Assembly: GCA_017559305.1 (NCBI GenBank)
Contig: JAFYSP010000002.1
Location: 1 to 32,289, forward strand
Length of the DNA stretch: 32,289 nt
Reading direction: 5' to 3'
Origin: Clostridia bacterium
GTDB taxonomy: Bacteria; Bacillota; Clostridia; Oscillospirales; Acutalibacteraceae
Part shown: piece by piece, positions 13,476 through 21,722 of the stretch
How the letters are laid out: every line of letters begins with the position of its first letter
How positions within the stretch are numbered: position 1 is the stretch's first letter
Translations under genes and position numbers: made by a program
Notes under the pieces: model-generated
Database searches by the model: none
Seen by the model: only the letters and a program-made list of their open reading frames with translations
What the model was told of the DNA's origin: nothing

Positions 13476-14858
13476 ATGGAGCTTTTGTACAAATTTAGAA
13501 AATCTATAATCTTCTTTTTGCAATCGCTGACCGTTTTTTCGGTAGTTGCCGTATTCTTAAACAGTTGGACAAAGTATTATGCTGCCGCTTCCTTTGAGTT
13601 TAAGGGTAACTACGTCGTCGTGGTTGTATATTTTATAATGCTTTTGGTCTTTATGTCGGTGTTCGGCGCTCATAAATACGGCACCGCAAGACTTCACGAT
13701 CTTATATATTCTACCTGTCTTGCAACAATAAGTACAAACTTTTTCACTTTTTTCGAACTCTGCCTTGTTGCCCGTGAGTTGCTTTCTCCATGGGGAATGA
13801 TAATTGCAAGCGCTATTCAGTGTGCTTTTGCATTTATTTGTTGTTACTGCACCAATTCTGTTTATTTCCTTGTAAACCACGTTAAAAACATTCTCGTTAT
13901 TACAGGTGGCAGTGAGACCTCTGCAAAACTTGTAAGAAAGATGCAGACCATTGAAAACAGATACCGCATCGAAAGAGGCATTTCTCCCGATAAGGGTATG
14001 GATGCCGTAAAACAGGCGATTGCCGATTATGATGCCGTGTTAATATGCGATGATTTTGATAAAACAATGCAGGATGCACTTATTAAGCATTGTTACAGTA
14101 TCGGTAAAAAGATTTATGTCCAACCTTCAACTACCGATATTATCCTGTCAGACAGTTTTAAAACACAAATATTCGATTCTCCCTTGCTCGTTTGCAAGAC
14201 GAGAGGTCTTACAAATGAGCAAAAGGCATTCAAGCGCCTTTTTGATATCGCTGTTTCCTTTATCGGCATTATAATTGCAAGTCCTATCATGGCGGCGATT
14301 GCCGTCGCAATCAAGATAAATGATGGCGGTCCGGTTGTCTTTAAGCAAAATCGAGTCACCGAAAACGGCAAGATTTTCAACGTTTATAAATTCCGCTCAA
14401 TGATTGTTGACGCTGATAAGGACGGCGCTAAAAAGGCGGTTAATGATGACGATAGAATCACAGCGGTCGGCAAGGTTATAAGACCGCTCAGACTTGATGA
14501 ACTACCCCAACTTTTCAACATTTTGTTTGGAAGTATGTCGCTTGTCGGTCCAAGACCTGAAAGAACAGAAAACGTCCATGAGTATACCACCGAGTATCCG
14601 GAATTCAACCTTCGCCACAGAGTTAAAGGCGGTCTTACCGGATATGCACAGGTGTATGGAAAATATAATACATCTCCCATTGATAAATTGCATATGGATT
14701 TGATGTATATTGAAAACTATTCATTCCTACTTGACCTTAAACTTATAGTTATGACCTTTAAGATTCTTTTTGTTAAGGAGTCTACAGAGGGCTTTGATGA
14801 ATCGGCAAATAAAAACCTTTCAAAACCTGCGCAAGTTAATGATGAGGGAGAAAACTGA
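13476..14858 (+). CDS. Polyprenyl-phosphate sugar-1-phosphate transferase (WbaP/WcaJ type)
   Basis: The 460-residue membrane enzyme starts exopolysaccharide or capsule repeat units by moving a sugar phosphate onto undecaprenyl phosphate. The N-terminal half has four transmembrane helices (about residues 10-30, 47-67, 82-102, 107-130), then a soluble domain that keeps part of a nucleotide-binding-like pattern (ILVITGGSET). The C-terminal bacterial sugar transferase domain (about 250-445) begins KRLFDIAVSFIGIIIASP, with VYKFRSM (basic active-site motif), LRLDELPQLFNILFGSMSLV, GPRPER and LTGYAQVYG. The gene stop TGA is followed within 2 bp by the ATG of the nucleotidyltransferase gene. The sugar specificity cannot be told. 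Confidence 0.93.
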   Translation: MELLYKFRKSIIFFLQSLTVFSVVAVFLNSWTKYYAAASFEFKGNYVVVVVYFIMLLVFMSVFGAHKYGTARLHDLIYSTCLATISTNFFTFFELCLVARELLSPWGMIIASAIQCAFAFICCYCTNSVYFLVNHVKNILVITGGSETSAKLVRKMQTIENRYRIERGISPDKGMDAVKQAIADYDAVLICDDFDKTMQDALIKHCYSIGKKIYVQPSTTDIILSDSFKTQIFDSPLLVCKTRGLTNEQKAFKRLFDIAVSFIGIIIASPIMAAIAVAIKINDGGPVVFKQNRVTENGKIFNVYKFRSMIVDADKDGAKKAVNDDDRITAVGKVIRPLRLDELPQLFNILFGSMSLVGPRPERTENVHEYTTEYPEFNLRHRVKGGLTGYAQVYGKYNTSPIDKLHMDLMYIENYSFLLDLKLIVMTFKILFVKESTEGFDESANKNLSKPAQVNDEGEN

Positions 14859-14859
14859 T

Positions 14860-15729
14860 ATGGATGCAACTTTGATTGTAATGGCTGCCGGTATGGGTAG
14901 CCGTTTTGGCGGACTCAAGCAAATGGAACCAATAGGCCCCGGCGGAGAAGCAATACTTGATTTTTCGGTGCTCGATGCCAAAAAAGCAGGTTTTAATAAA
15001 GTTGTTTTTGTAATTAAAGAGGCTATTGCAGAGGATTTTATAAACCTTGTCGGCAAAAGAATTGAAAAGAAAATTGCTGTAGAATACGTGTATCAGGAAA
15101 CAAATAAATTGCCTGAAGGTTACACTTGCCCTGCCGAGCGTACAAAACCTTGGGGAACAGGACATGCAATTTTAATGTGCAAAGACGTTGTAAATACACC
15201 TTTTGCAGTAATAAACGCCGATGATTTTTACGGTCCCGGCGGTTTCGAAAAAATATTTAACGGACTTAAAAACGGTAATTGGTGTATGGCAGGATACTTG
15301 CTTAAAAACACAGTTACCGAAAACGGATATGTTTCCAGAGGTGTTTGCTCTGCAAGGGACGGAAAACTCGTGTCCATTGAAGAAACTCCTAAAATCTGGG
15401 GCGATTGCAGATCCGAAAATGCTGACGGAAGTTTCAATCAGTTATCACCCGACACGGTAGTTTCTATGAACCTTTGGGGATTTACTCCGGATGCCTTCGA
15501 CTATCTTGACAGGGAATTCAAAAAGTTCCTTGATGAAAAAATAAACACACCCGGCGCCGAATTCTATCTTCCTTTTATGGTTGATACCGTAATAGCGAGC
15601 GGCGAAAAATCGGTTGACGTATACGTTGCTGAAGATAAGTGGTACGGCGTTACATATAAAGAGGATAAACAGACCGTAGTCGATGCAGTTAAGGCACTTG
15701 TTGATAAGGGTCTATATCCCGAACTTTAA
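14860..15729 (+). CDS. Sugar-phosphate nucleotidyltransferase-like protein
   Basis: The 289-residue protein begins with LIVMAAGMGSRFGGLKQ, the nucleotide-binding glycine-rich loop of the NTP-transferase superfamily. AINADDFYG (metal and nucleotide contact, about residues 109-117) and a C-terminal EFYLPFMVDTVI segment follow. The family makes NDP-sugars from sugar-1-phosphates. The start is the ATG at 14860, placed one base after the preceding stop; its GAGGGAG ribosome binding site lies inside the transferase gene. An upstream in-frame start at 14770 is rejected because it would overlap that gene by 90 bp. The product likely feeds activated sugar to the transferase encoded next to it. Whether the base is UTP, CTP or GTP is open. 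Confidence 0.88.
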   Translation: MDATLIVMAAGMGSRFGGLKQMEPIGPGGEAILDFSVLDAKKAGFNKVVFVIKEAIAEDFINLVGKRIEKKIAVEYVYQETNKLPEGYTCPAERTKPWGTGHAILMCKDVVNTPFAVINADDFYGPGGFEKIFNGLKNGNWCMAGYLLKNTVTENGYVSRGVCSARDGKLVSIEETPKIWGDCRSENADGSFNQLSPDTVVSMNLWGFTPDAFDYLDREFKKFLDEKINTPGAEFYLPFMVDTVIASGEKSVDVYVAEDKWYGVTYKEDKQTVVDAVKALVDKGLYPEL

Positions 15730-15738
15730 GGAATAGAT

Positions 15739-16290
15739 ATGTTAAGTGAACTCAAAAAAGAAATAAATTCGGCTGTTTGCGAACTTGTCGAAAAAGCCAA
15801 ATTAAAAAGCGGAAATATAGTTGTTGTCGGTTGCTCGTCGAGTGAAATTCTCGGCGAAAAGATAGGCACAGGCTCTCAGCCTGAGGTGGCAGTAATTGTA
15901 TTTGACGAGATTGTTGCGGTGCTAAAGGATAAAGGTATCTATCTTGCTTGTCAGTGCTGTGAGCACTTAAACCGCGCCCTTGTCGTTGAACGTGAGGCGG
16001 CAGAAAAGTTCGGTTTAGAGCAGGTTAATGCAGTGCCTCAAGTCAAGGCTGGCGGCTCATTCGCAACAGCGGCATATAAAGGCTTTTGCGACCCTGTAGT
16101 AGTTGAATTTATAAAAGCCGATGCAGGACTTGATATTGGTGACACCCTTATCGGTATGCACTTAAAACACGTTGCGGTGCCTCTGCGCTTAACGATTAAG
16201 AAAATCGGAGAAGCAAACCTCACCGCCGCTCGTGTGCGCCCTAAATTCGTAGGCGGCAACCGAGCAGTGTATGATGAGAATTTAATGTAA
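15739..16290 (+). CDS. TIGR01440 / DUF436 family protein (YwlG-like)
   Basis: The 183-residue protein matches the UPF0340 (DUF436) family of unknown function. Typical segments are VVGCSSSEILGEKIGTGSQ (about residues 30-48), ACQCCEHLNRALVVE (about 75-89, with paired cysteines) and MHLKHVAVPLR (about 139-149). B. subtilis YwlG is a member. It follows the nucleotidyltransferase gene by 9 bp with AAGGAATAG as ribosome binding site, so it is part of the same operon. A link to sugar activation is only suggested by position. Confidence 0.88.
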   Translation: MLSELKKEINSAVCELVEKAKLKSGNIVVVGCSSSEILGEKIGTGSQPEVAVIVFDEIVAVLKDKGIYLACQCCEHLNRALVVEREAAEKFGLEQVNAVPQVKAGGSFATAAYKGFCDPVVVEFIKADAGLDIGDTLIGMHLKHVAVPLRLTIKKIGEANLTAARVRPKFVGGNRAVYDENLM

Positions 16291-16293
16291 AAC

Positions 16294-16330
16294 AAAAAGA
16301 CCTTTGAGTTTTTCTCAAAGGTCTTTTTTA
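16294..16330. terminator. Bidirectional terminator
   Basis: A 13-bp perfect stem AAAGACCTTTGAG (16296-16308) / CTCAAAGGTCTTT (16314-16326) is flanked by A- and T-runs. It ends both the plus-strand sugar operon and the minus-strand exporter operon. Confidence 0.92.
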
Positions 16331-17986
16331 TTATTTTTCTTTTATCACTTTTCCGTCGTCAACACGAAGTACCGAATCGCTTATGTCAAGTGCTTTTGGT
16401 CTGTGAGTTATTATTATAACCGTCTTGGTTTTCATGTTGCGGATGTTTGCAAGTATCTTGCTTTCGGTTTCGCCGTCAAGAGCCGAGGTACATTCATCAA
16501 GCAATAATACCGGAGCATTAAAAATCAGCGCTCTTGCGATGGCGATTCGCTGTATCTGACCTTCCGAAAGACCTATGCCGCGCTCACCGATTTTGGTATC
16601 AAAACCATCGGGCAGAGAAGATATAACGTCATATATCTCTGCTGCCTTGGCGGCTTCAATAATACGCTGTTCATCAATGCCGTCATTAAAGAATGTGATG
16701 TTTTCTTTAATTGAACCTGTAAGTACAAAGTTGCCTTGAGGAACATAATTGAACAGCGGTCTTGTGGCGGCTGAAAGTGGGATGGTTTTTCCATCTTCAC
16801 ATACTGCTTCAAGCGAACCGTCGGTAGCATCATAAAGCCCCAAAAGCAACTTGAAGGTTGTACTTTTTCCCGAACCGGAGCCACCGACAATAGTAGTTAT
16901 CTCTCCGAATTTTATGTCGGCTGTACCGTTTTTGATGGGGTATTTAACACCGTCATAACTGAATGAGAGATTATGCATCTGAATTGATTTGATATTTTCA
17001 TCAAGAATGGATTTGTCAATTTCTTGCTCAATTTCCATTTCCTCAATTTCTATAATTCTCTCGGCTGATGCAGATGCGGCATAATATCTTGAAAGCAGAC
17101 CGGACGCATTCATAAACGGCATTCTTACCTGAGATACAATTTGCAAGAATGCAGTGAGCGAACCGAAAGACATAACGCCTAAAGCAACCTGTATCGCACC
17201 CCAACCGAGCGCTATATAATATCCGCCTGTGAATATGAGGTTGATTGAAGAGTGGGCAAAAACCGACAGCACCGCTCTTTTCATTTTGTTGCGGAAATCC
17301 GCCTTCATAAGACTGCCGACTCTGTCCAGTACGGGTTGGTTGCCTGAAAACGTTTTCACAACAATCAGATTTTCGGCAGATTCCTGCATAAACGAACGGA
17401 CAGCACCTGAAGATTGCTGACAGTTTTTATGCATTTCCTTGAACTTTTTACCCAAGATTCTTGAGGTTATGAAAGCGACTGCGCCAACCATCAAAACCGC
17501 AAACGCAAAGGTCCAACTGAAATATATAATTACAATAAGACTTGCGACGATTCTTGTCACGATACTGACAAGACTGGGCAATAAATCGACAATGCCTGAA
17601 ACCACGTGGTCAACGTCACTTGTCAGACGGTTGAGTATTTCGCCCGAATGATGCTTGATTGCTTTGCTGTATTTTTTGTCTATGTAACTTGCGAACAGTC
17701 TGCTTTTGAGTGCAATATCAAGTTTTGCTTTGCAAAGCGAATTGATATATGTCGAAGAAGCCGCAAGTATCAGCATGAGAAATATAATTCCCGCCAGGGT
17801 TAAGCAGGAGTTTATAAGACTGCCGGCAAGTGAACCTGTTGCAATGTCTATAACGTTTCTTGAAACAAGGGCCAAAATTACCGAAAGCCCTGCGCCTGAA
17901 AAATTAAAGATGCAGAGCAATACGATCCATAAAATATGCGGTTTTGCAACAGATAAAAAAAATCGGAAAGTTTTGTTATCCTTCAT
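16331..17986 (-). CDS. ABC exporter, fused permease and ATPase
   Basis: The 551-residue half-transporter has a six-helix type I exporter domain (about residues 1-310) and an ATPase domain. The ATPase shows Walker A GGSGSGKST, signature GLSEGQIQR, Walker B LLLDECTSALD (DEC where DEA is usual) and the switch ITHR. It would act as a homodimer in the membrane. No N-terminal C39 peptidase is present, so any leader cleavage must come from another protein, plausibly the peptidase encoded just upstream. The ATG at 17986 overlaps the peptidase gene by 11 bp. An earlier ATG at 18004 is possible but has a weaker ribosome binding site. It is the last gene of the three-gene operon. The cargo is unknown; a peptide fits the context. 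Confidence 0.9.
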   Translation of the reverse strand: MKDNKTFRFFLSVAKPHILWIVLLCIFNFSGAGLSVILALVSRNVIDIATGSLAGSLINSCLTLAGIIFLMLILAASSTYINSLCKAKLDIALKSRLFASYIDKKYSKAIKHHSGEILNRLTSDVDHVVSGIVDLLPSLVSIVTRIVASLIVIIYFSWTFAFAVLMVGAVAFITSRILGKKFKEMHKNCQQSSGAVRSFMQESAENLIVVKTFSGNQPVLDRVGSLMKADFRNKMKRAVLSVFAHSSINLIFTGGYYIALGWGAIQVALGVMSFGSLTAFLQIVSQVRMPFMNASGLLSRYYAASASAERIIEIEEMEIEQEIDKSILDENIKSIQMHNLSFSYDGVKYPIKNGTADIKFGEITTIVGGSGSGKSTTFKLLLGLYDATDGSLEAVCEDGKTIPLSAATRPLFNYVPQGNFVLTGSIKENITFFNDGIDEQRIIEAAKAAEIYDVISSLPDGFDTKIGERGIGLSEGQIQRIAIARALIFNAPVLLLDECTSALDGETESKILANIRNMKTKTVIIITHRPKALDISDSVLRVDDGKVIKEK

Positions 17987-18476
17987 TCTTCCTGTTCCTG
18001 TCATTTCTGATTTTTAAGCGAAGTATCGTCCTTTTGTAAAAGGTGAGAGCAAGTGCTCTTACGGGCAAAAGGGCGGACCATAACTTGAAATATATTTTAT
18101 GCCTTAAACTGTCGCAAGAAATATATTTGCCTTTTTCGGTGTAATACCCTTTCGTCACGGCAATGACTCGGCTTTTATCAAGACCTTTTTCAATGCACCA
18201 TTGAGCATCACCTAAAAGGTCAAAACCATCGTCGTTTACGTTTATGATTCTATGAAGAACATATTGCCCGTTTTCACGTTTATATAAGGGGATGTCACCA
18301 ACCTTGAGATTGTTGACGTCACAAGCGGTCAATACGACGTTATTGTGCTTGTCTCTCCATAAAGGGAGCATACTGTTTCCGGTCACACATAAAATTGCAT
18401 CACCGCCGGAATGTATAACGCTCTCAATGATGGGCGAGAGTTCTTCCATTGAAACAGAAGTGGTTATTTTTTTCAT
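17976..18476 (-). CDS. S24/S26-family peptidase (signal-peptidase-like)
   Basis: The 166-residue protein carries the peptidase motif TGNSMLPLW, with nucleophile Ser35, then LKVGDIPLYK, YVLHRI with His75, and LLGDAQW with Asp90. A Ser-His-Asp arrangement is the pattern of ER/SipW-type signal peptidases rather than the Ser-Lys dyad of bacterial LepB. There is no clear N-terminal membrane anchor; a hydrophobic and basic segment lies near the C-terminus (about 128-160). Its ATG overlaps the stop of the PqqD-like gene (ATGA), and its 3' end overlaps the ABC gene. Its role may be to cut a leader peptide before export, which is inferred from the operon. Confidence 0.82.
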   Translation of the reverse strand: MKKITTSVSMEELSPIIESVIHSGGDAILCVTGNSMLPLWRDKHNNVVLTACDVNNLKVGDIPLYKRENGQYVLHRIINVNDDGFDLLGDAQWCIEKGLDKSRVIAVTKGYYTEKGKYISCDSLRHKIYFKLWSALLPVRALALTFYKRTILRLKIRNDRNRKNEG

Positions 18477-18736
18477 GCAAGAAGACCAGCTTCGGTCATC
18501 TTTTGGACAAATGCATCAACGTCGTTGCTTGCTTGCTCAGCTGTAACGTCGTACTCCTCGAGCATAGCAGAAACAATGTTTTCCTTGGTGGTTTCGTTTT
18601 CGAGTTGCTTCCAAATGAAAGCACCTGTTTCATTAAGAGATATAATGGTGTTAAGATCAACAACGTCTCCGCCGAGAGCAACTACGATGTATGAATCCGC
18701 AACCTTTTTAAGAACGTAATTGGAATTAACTTTCAT
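18473..18736 (-). CDS. PqqD-family protein (RiPP recognition element)
   Basis: The 87-residue protein has the PqqD winged-helix fold pattern. A beta hairpin region YIVVALGGDVVDLNTIISLN (about residues 16-35) is followed by ETGAFIWKQLEN and the helical LEEYDVTAEQASNDVDAFV. PqqD-like proteins bind leader peptides of ribosomally made, modified peptides and present them to modifying enzymes. An AGGAGGA ribosome binding site lies before the ATG, and the gene is the first of the operon. No modifying enzyme (radical SAM, cyclodehydratase) or precursor peptide lies in the window, so it is an orphan in that sense. Confidence 0.88.
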   Translation of the reverse strand: MKVNSNYVLKKVADSYIVVALGGDVVDLNTIISLNETGAFIWKQLENETTKENIVSAMLEEYDVTAEQASNDVDAFVQKMTEAGLLA

Positions 18737-18768
18737 CAGTTCTTCCTCCTAAAATAATTATTCATCTT

Positions 18769-18797
18769 ATTATACAATAGAAAAATTAAATAATCAA
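18769..18797 (-). promoter_or_regulatory. Promoter of the PqqD/peptidase/exporter operon
   Basis: On minus, TTGATT (18792-18797) and TATAAT (18769-18774) have a 17-bp spacer, with AGGAGGA close to the ATG. No small frame with a leader-like peptide is seen between promoter and PqqD. Confidence 0.75.
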
Positions 18798-18811
18798 CAT
18801 AAGTTTTTATT

Positions 18812-19507
18812 CTAAGAATTTTTATTATTTTTTGACTTGCTGATTTTGTTGTAAATAATAATCCCTATGACGCTTATAACACCTGTCACAGCGAAAATAA
18901 CACAGGACAAAACGTAATTTTCATTTTGAAGGGTAGATCCCGCAAGGGTCGAGGTCAGAATAGAGGGAATTCTTGCGAAAGAGGAAATAAGTATAAATTT
19001 CCAAAAGTTAATTTTGGTAAGCCCTGCCAAATAAGTTATGAGGTCTTTGGGCGTTCCGGGAATAAAATACAAAAGGAAAAACAGCAGTTCTACTTTTTTC
19101 TCGTTTTGCATAAATTTAAGGTTTTGAATCTTGTCCTCTGCGACAAGGATGTATGTAAATTTTTTGCCAAACCTTCTTGTCAGCCAGAATATTGCGGCGG
19201 CGCCAAGGGTCACTCCTATCATGCACAAAACAAGTCCGAAAACCGAGCCAAAGGCGTAACCTGCGAAAATTTCAATTGGCTCTCCGGGAATAAGCGCGAA
19301 AAAAACCTGGAATATCTGTATCAGTAAAAAGGCAAAAATGCCCAAAACGATATTGTCATTTATAAAGTCACGGAATAAGTCGGGCTCTTTTACCGTTTGC
19401 AAAAGTTTAGGACCTACGAAAATCATTGCAAAAGCAAAAACGCAGACAAACGCAACTGCCGAAATAACGTTGTAAATAAGCCGCTTTTTTTCATCTTTTG
19501 TAGCCAT
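18812..19507 (-). CDS. VTT-domain (TVP38/DedA-like) membrane protein
   Basis: The 231-residue protein has about five to six hydrophobic segments. The VTT domain contains the two re-entrant motifs ALIPGEPIEIFAGYAFG (about residues 68-84) and LYFIPGTPKDLITYLAGLT (about 142-160), typical of the TVP38/TMEM64 family. Some members of this superfamily act as lipid scramblases or in membrane homeostasis. ATG at 19507 is chosen because AGAGGTGG precedes it; a longer frame upstream has no such site. The gene is separate from the exporter operon, which has its own promoter just downstream. Confidence 0.88.
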   Translation of the reverse strand: MATKDEKKRLIYNVISAVAFVCVFAFAMIFVGPKLLQTVKEPDLFRDFINDNIVLGIFAFLLIQIFQVFFALIPGEPIEIFAGYAFGSVFGLVLCMIGVTLGAAAIFWLTRRFGKKFTYILVAEDKIQNLKFMQNEKKVELLFFLLYFIPGTPKDLITYLAGLTKINFWKFILISSFARIPSILTSTLAGSTLQNENYVLSCVIFAVTGVISVIGIIIYNKISKSKNNKNS

Positions 19508-19606
19508 AATTTCCACCTCTTTCCGCTTTATAGGAATATTATATCTGCGATGTCTTTGAATTTCAACAACCAAACACAAAATATTGGAAAAATTAACTAT
19601 ATTTTA

Positions 19607-19635
19607 TTGACTAAATGGCATATTTAGTGTAAAAT
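19607..19635 (+). promoter_or_regulatory. Topoisomerase operon promoter with inverted repeat
   Basis: TTGACT (19607-19612) and TAAAAT (19630-19635) have a 17-bp spacer. ACTAAAT (19610-19616) and ATTTAGT (19622-19628) form an inverted repeat inside the promoter, a possible operator. Confidence 0.6.
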
Positions 19636-19696
19636 AAAAAAGTATATAATGAAGTATTATGCTTTGTGGCAACTAAATTTGAGAGGTAGCAAAAGT

Positions 19697-21682
19697 ATGG
19701 CTAAAAAAACAGCTGAATACACTAATGAAAGTATCCAGTCGCTAAAGGGAGCAGACAGAGTAAGAAAGCGCCCTGCCGTTATATTCGGCTCTGATGGTGT
19801 TGACGGATGCGAACATTCGGTATTCGAAATTATTTCCAACTCAATAGATGAAGCCAGAGAAGGATATGGCAGCAAAATTATCATAACCCGTTTTCTTGAC
19901 GGATCAATAGAGGTTCAGGACTTCGGCCGTGGCGCTCCTGTTGATTTCAATACACGTGAAAACCGATACAATTGGGAACTTTTGTATTGTGAAATGTACG
20001 CAGGCGGTAAGTATAACACTAATGATGGTGGTACTTATGAGTATTCGCTCGGTCTTAACGGTCTCGGCCTTTGTTCGACGCAGTATGCATCAGAGTATAT
20101 GGACGTAGAAATCAAGCGTGACGGATATTTGTACACCCTTCATTTTGAAAACGGTGAAAACGTCGGTGGACTTAAAAAGGAAGCGTATTCAGGCAGAGAT
20201 ACCGGTACAAAAACCCGTTGGAAACCCGACTTAAAGGTCTTTACCGATATTTCAATTCCTTTGGAGTATTATACCGACGTGCTCAAAAGACAGGCGGTTG
20301 TAAACGACGGACTTTTGTTCATACTCAAAAATGAAATTTCAAAGGGCAGATTTGAAACTCACGAGTTCAAATACGATAACGGTATCAAGGATTACGTCGA
20401 GGAGTTTTCCGCCGATGCAAACCTCACACCCGTTCAGGTGTGGCATACCGAGAGAAGCGGTAAGGACAGAGAGGACAAGCCTGAATACAAGGTAAAAATC
20501 AATGCCGCTTTAACCTTTTCCAACAAACTCACAATGAAGGAGTATTACCATAACTCAAGTTGGCTTGAGTATGGCGGCGCTCCTGAAAAGGCGGTAAGAA
20601 ATGCCTTTGTTTATCAGATAGACGCCTATATCCGCCAGACCAATAAATATCAGAAAAACGAAAGCAAAATTTCTTTTTCCGACGTTGAGGAATGTCTGGT
20701 ACTTTGCGTAAACTCTTTCTCAACACAGACTTCTTACGAAAATCAGACCAAAAAAGCAATCACTAATAAGTTTATCGGCGAGGCAATGACCGATTTCTTC
20801 CGCTCACAACTCGAAACCTATTTCATCGAGAATAAAGCCGATGCGGATAAGATTGTAGAGCAGGTGCTTATCAATAAGCGTAGCCGTGAGAGAAGCGAAA
20901 AAGAACGCCTTAACCTCAAAAAGACGTTGCAGACCTCAAACGATATGACCAACAGAGTTCAGAAATTCGTTGACTGCCGTTCAAAAGACGTTGCAGAGCG
21001 TGAACTTTTCATAGTTGAGGGTGATTCTGCTTTGGGCGCTTGTAAACAGGCGAGATTTCCTGAGTTTCAGGCGATTATGCCGGTAAGAGGTAAGATACTC
21101 AACTGTCTCAAAGCGGAATACGATAAGATTTTCAAAAGCGAAATCATTACCGATCTGTTAAAAATTCTCGGTTGCGGCGTTGAGGTCAAGACAAAGTCCA
21201 ATAAAGACCTTTCAAACTTCGATATCGACAACCTTCGTTGGAATAAAATAATAATCTGTACCGATGCCGACGTTGACGGCTTCCAGATAAGAACCCTTAT
21301 TCTCACAATGCTTTATAGACTCACCCCCACCCTTATAAACGAGGGCAAGGTTTATATAGCGGAAACTCCCTTGTATGAGATAAACACAAAAGATAAGGTC
21401 TATTTTGCATATGATGAAAAGGAAAAGTCCGAAATTATGGCAAAAATAGAGGGTGAGAAATTCACGGTTCAGCGTTCAAAAGGTCTTGGCGAAAACCAAC
21501 CCGATATGATGAACCTTACCACAATGAATCCCGAAACGAGAAGACTTATAAAGGTTATGCCTGATGATGCCGAGAGAACGGCTGAAATGTTTGATTTACT
21601 CCTCGGAGACAATCTTCAGGGCAGAAAGGATTTCATAGCCGAAAACGGATATCTCTATAGAGATGACGTTGACGTAAGTTGA
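19697..21682 (+). CDS. Type IIA DNA topoisomerase subunit B (ParE/GyrB-like, divergent)
   Basis: The 661-residue ATPase subunit has the GHKL fold: HSVFEIISNSIDEA (Asn for ATP-Mg), QDFGRGAPVD, an ATP-lid GLNGLGL, and the transducer domain to about residue 400. The TOPRIM domain has the EGDSALGACKQAR motif, VRGKILNCLKAEYDK, and the metal-binding TDADVDGFQIRTL. Classical enzymes read TDADVDGSHIRTL here. The C-terminal tail has QRSKGLGENQPDMM. Divergence across all motifs places it in an atypical clostridial pair, paired with the subunit A 41 bp downstream, rather than in standard GyrB. ATG at 19697 follows GAGAGGT. It probably acts in chromosome decatenation (inference). Canonical gyrase is presumably encoded elsewhere. 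Confidence 0.9.
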   Translation: MAKKTAEYTNESIQSLKGADRVRKRPAVIFGSDGVDGCEHSVFEIISNSIDEAREGYGSKIIITRFLDGSIEVQDFGRGAPVDFNTRENRYNWELLYCEMYAGGKYNTNDGGTYEYSLGLNGLGLCSTQYASEYMDVEIKRDGYLYTLHFENGENVGGLKKEAYSGRDTGTKTRWKPDLKVFTDISIPLEYYTDVLKRQAVVNDGLLFILKNEISKGRFETHEFKYDNGIKDYVEEFSADANLTPVQVWHTERSGKDREDKPEYKVKINAALTFSNKLTMKEYYHNSSWLEYGGAPEKAVRNAFVYQIDAYIRQTNKYQKNESKISFSDVEECLVLCVNSFSTQTSYENQTKKAITNKFIGEAMTDFFRSQLETYFIENKADADKIVEQVLINKRSRERSEKERLNLKKTLQTSNDMTNRVQKFVDCRSKDVAERELFIVEGDSALGACKQARFPEFQAIMPVRGKILNCLKAEYDKIFKSEIITDLLKILGCGVEVKTKSNKDLSNFDIDNLRWNKIIICTDADVDGFQIRTLILTMLYRLTPTLINEGKVYIAETPLYEINTKDKVYFAYDEKEKSEIMAKIEGEKFTVQRSKGLGENQPDMMNLTTMNPETRRLIKVMPDDAERTAEMFDLLLGDNLQGRKDFIAENGYLYRDDVDVS

Positions 21683-21722
21683 TTAAAGTCATTCAAGTAT
21701 TTTATTTTAAGGAGAAAAAATA

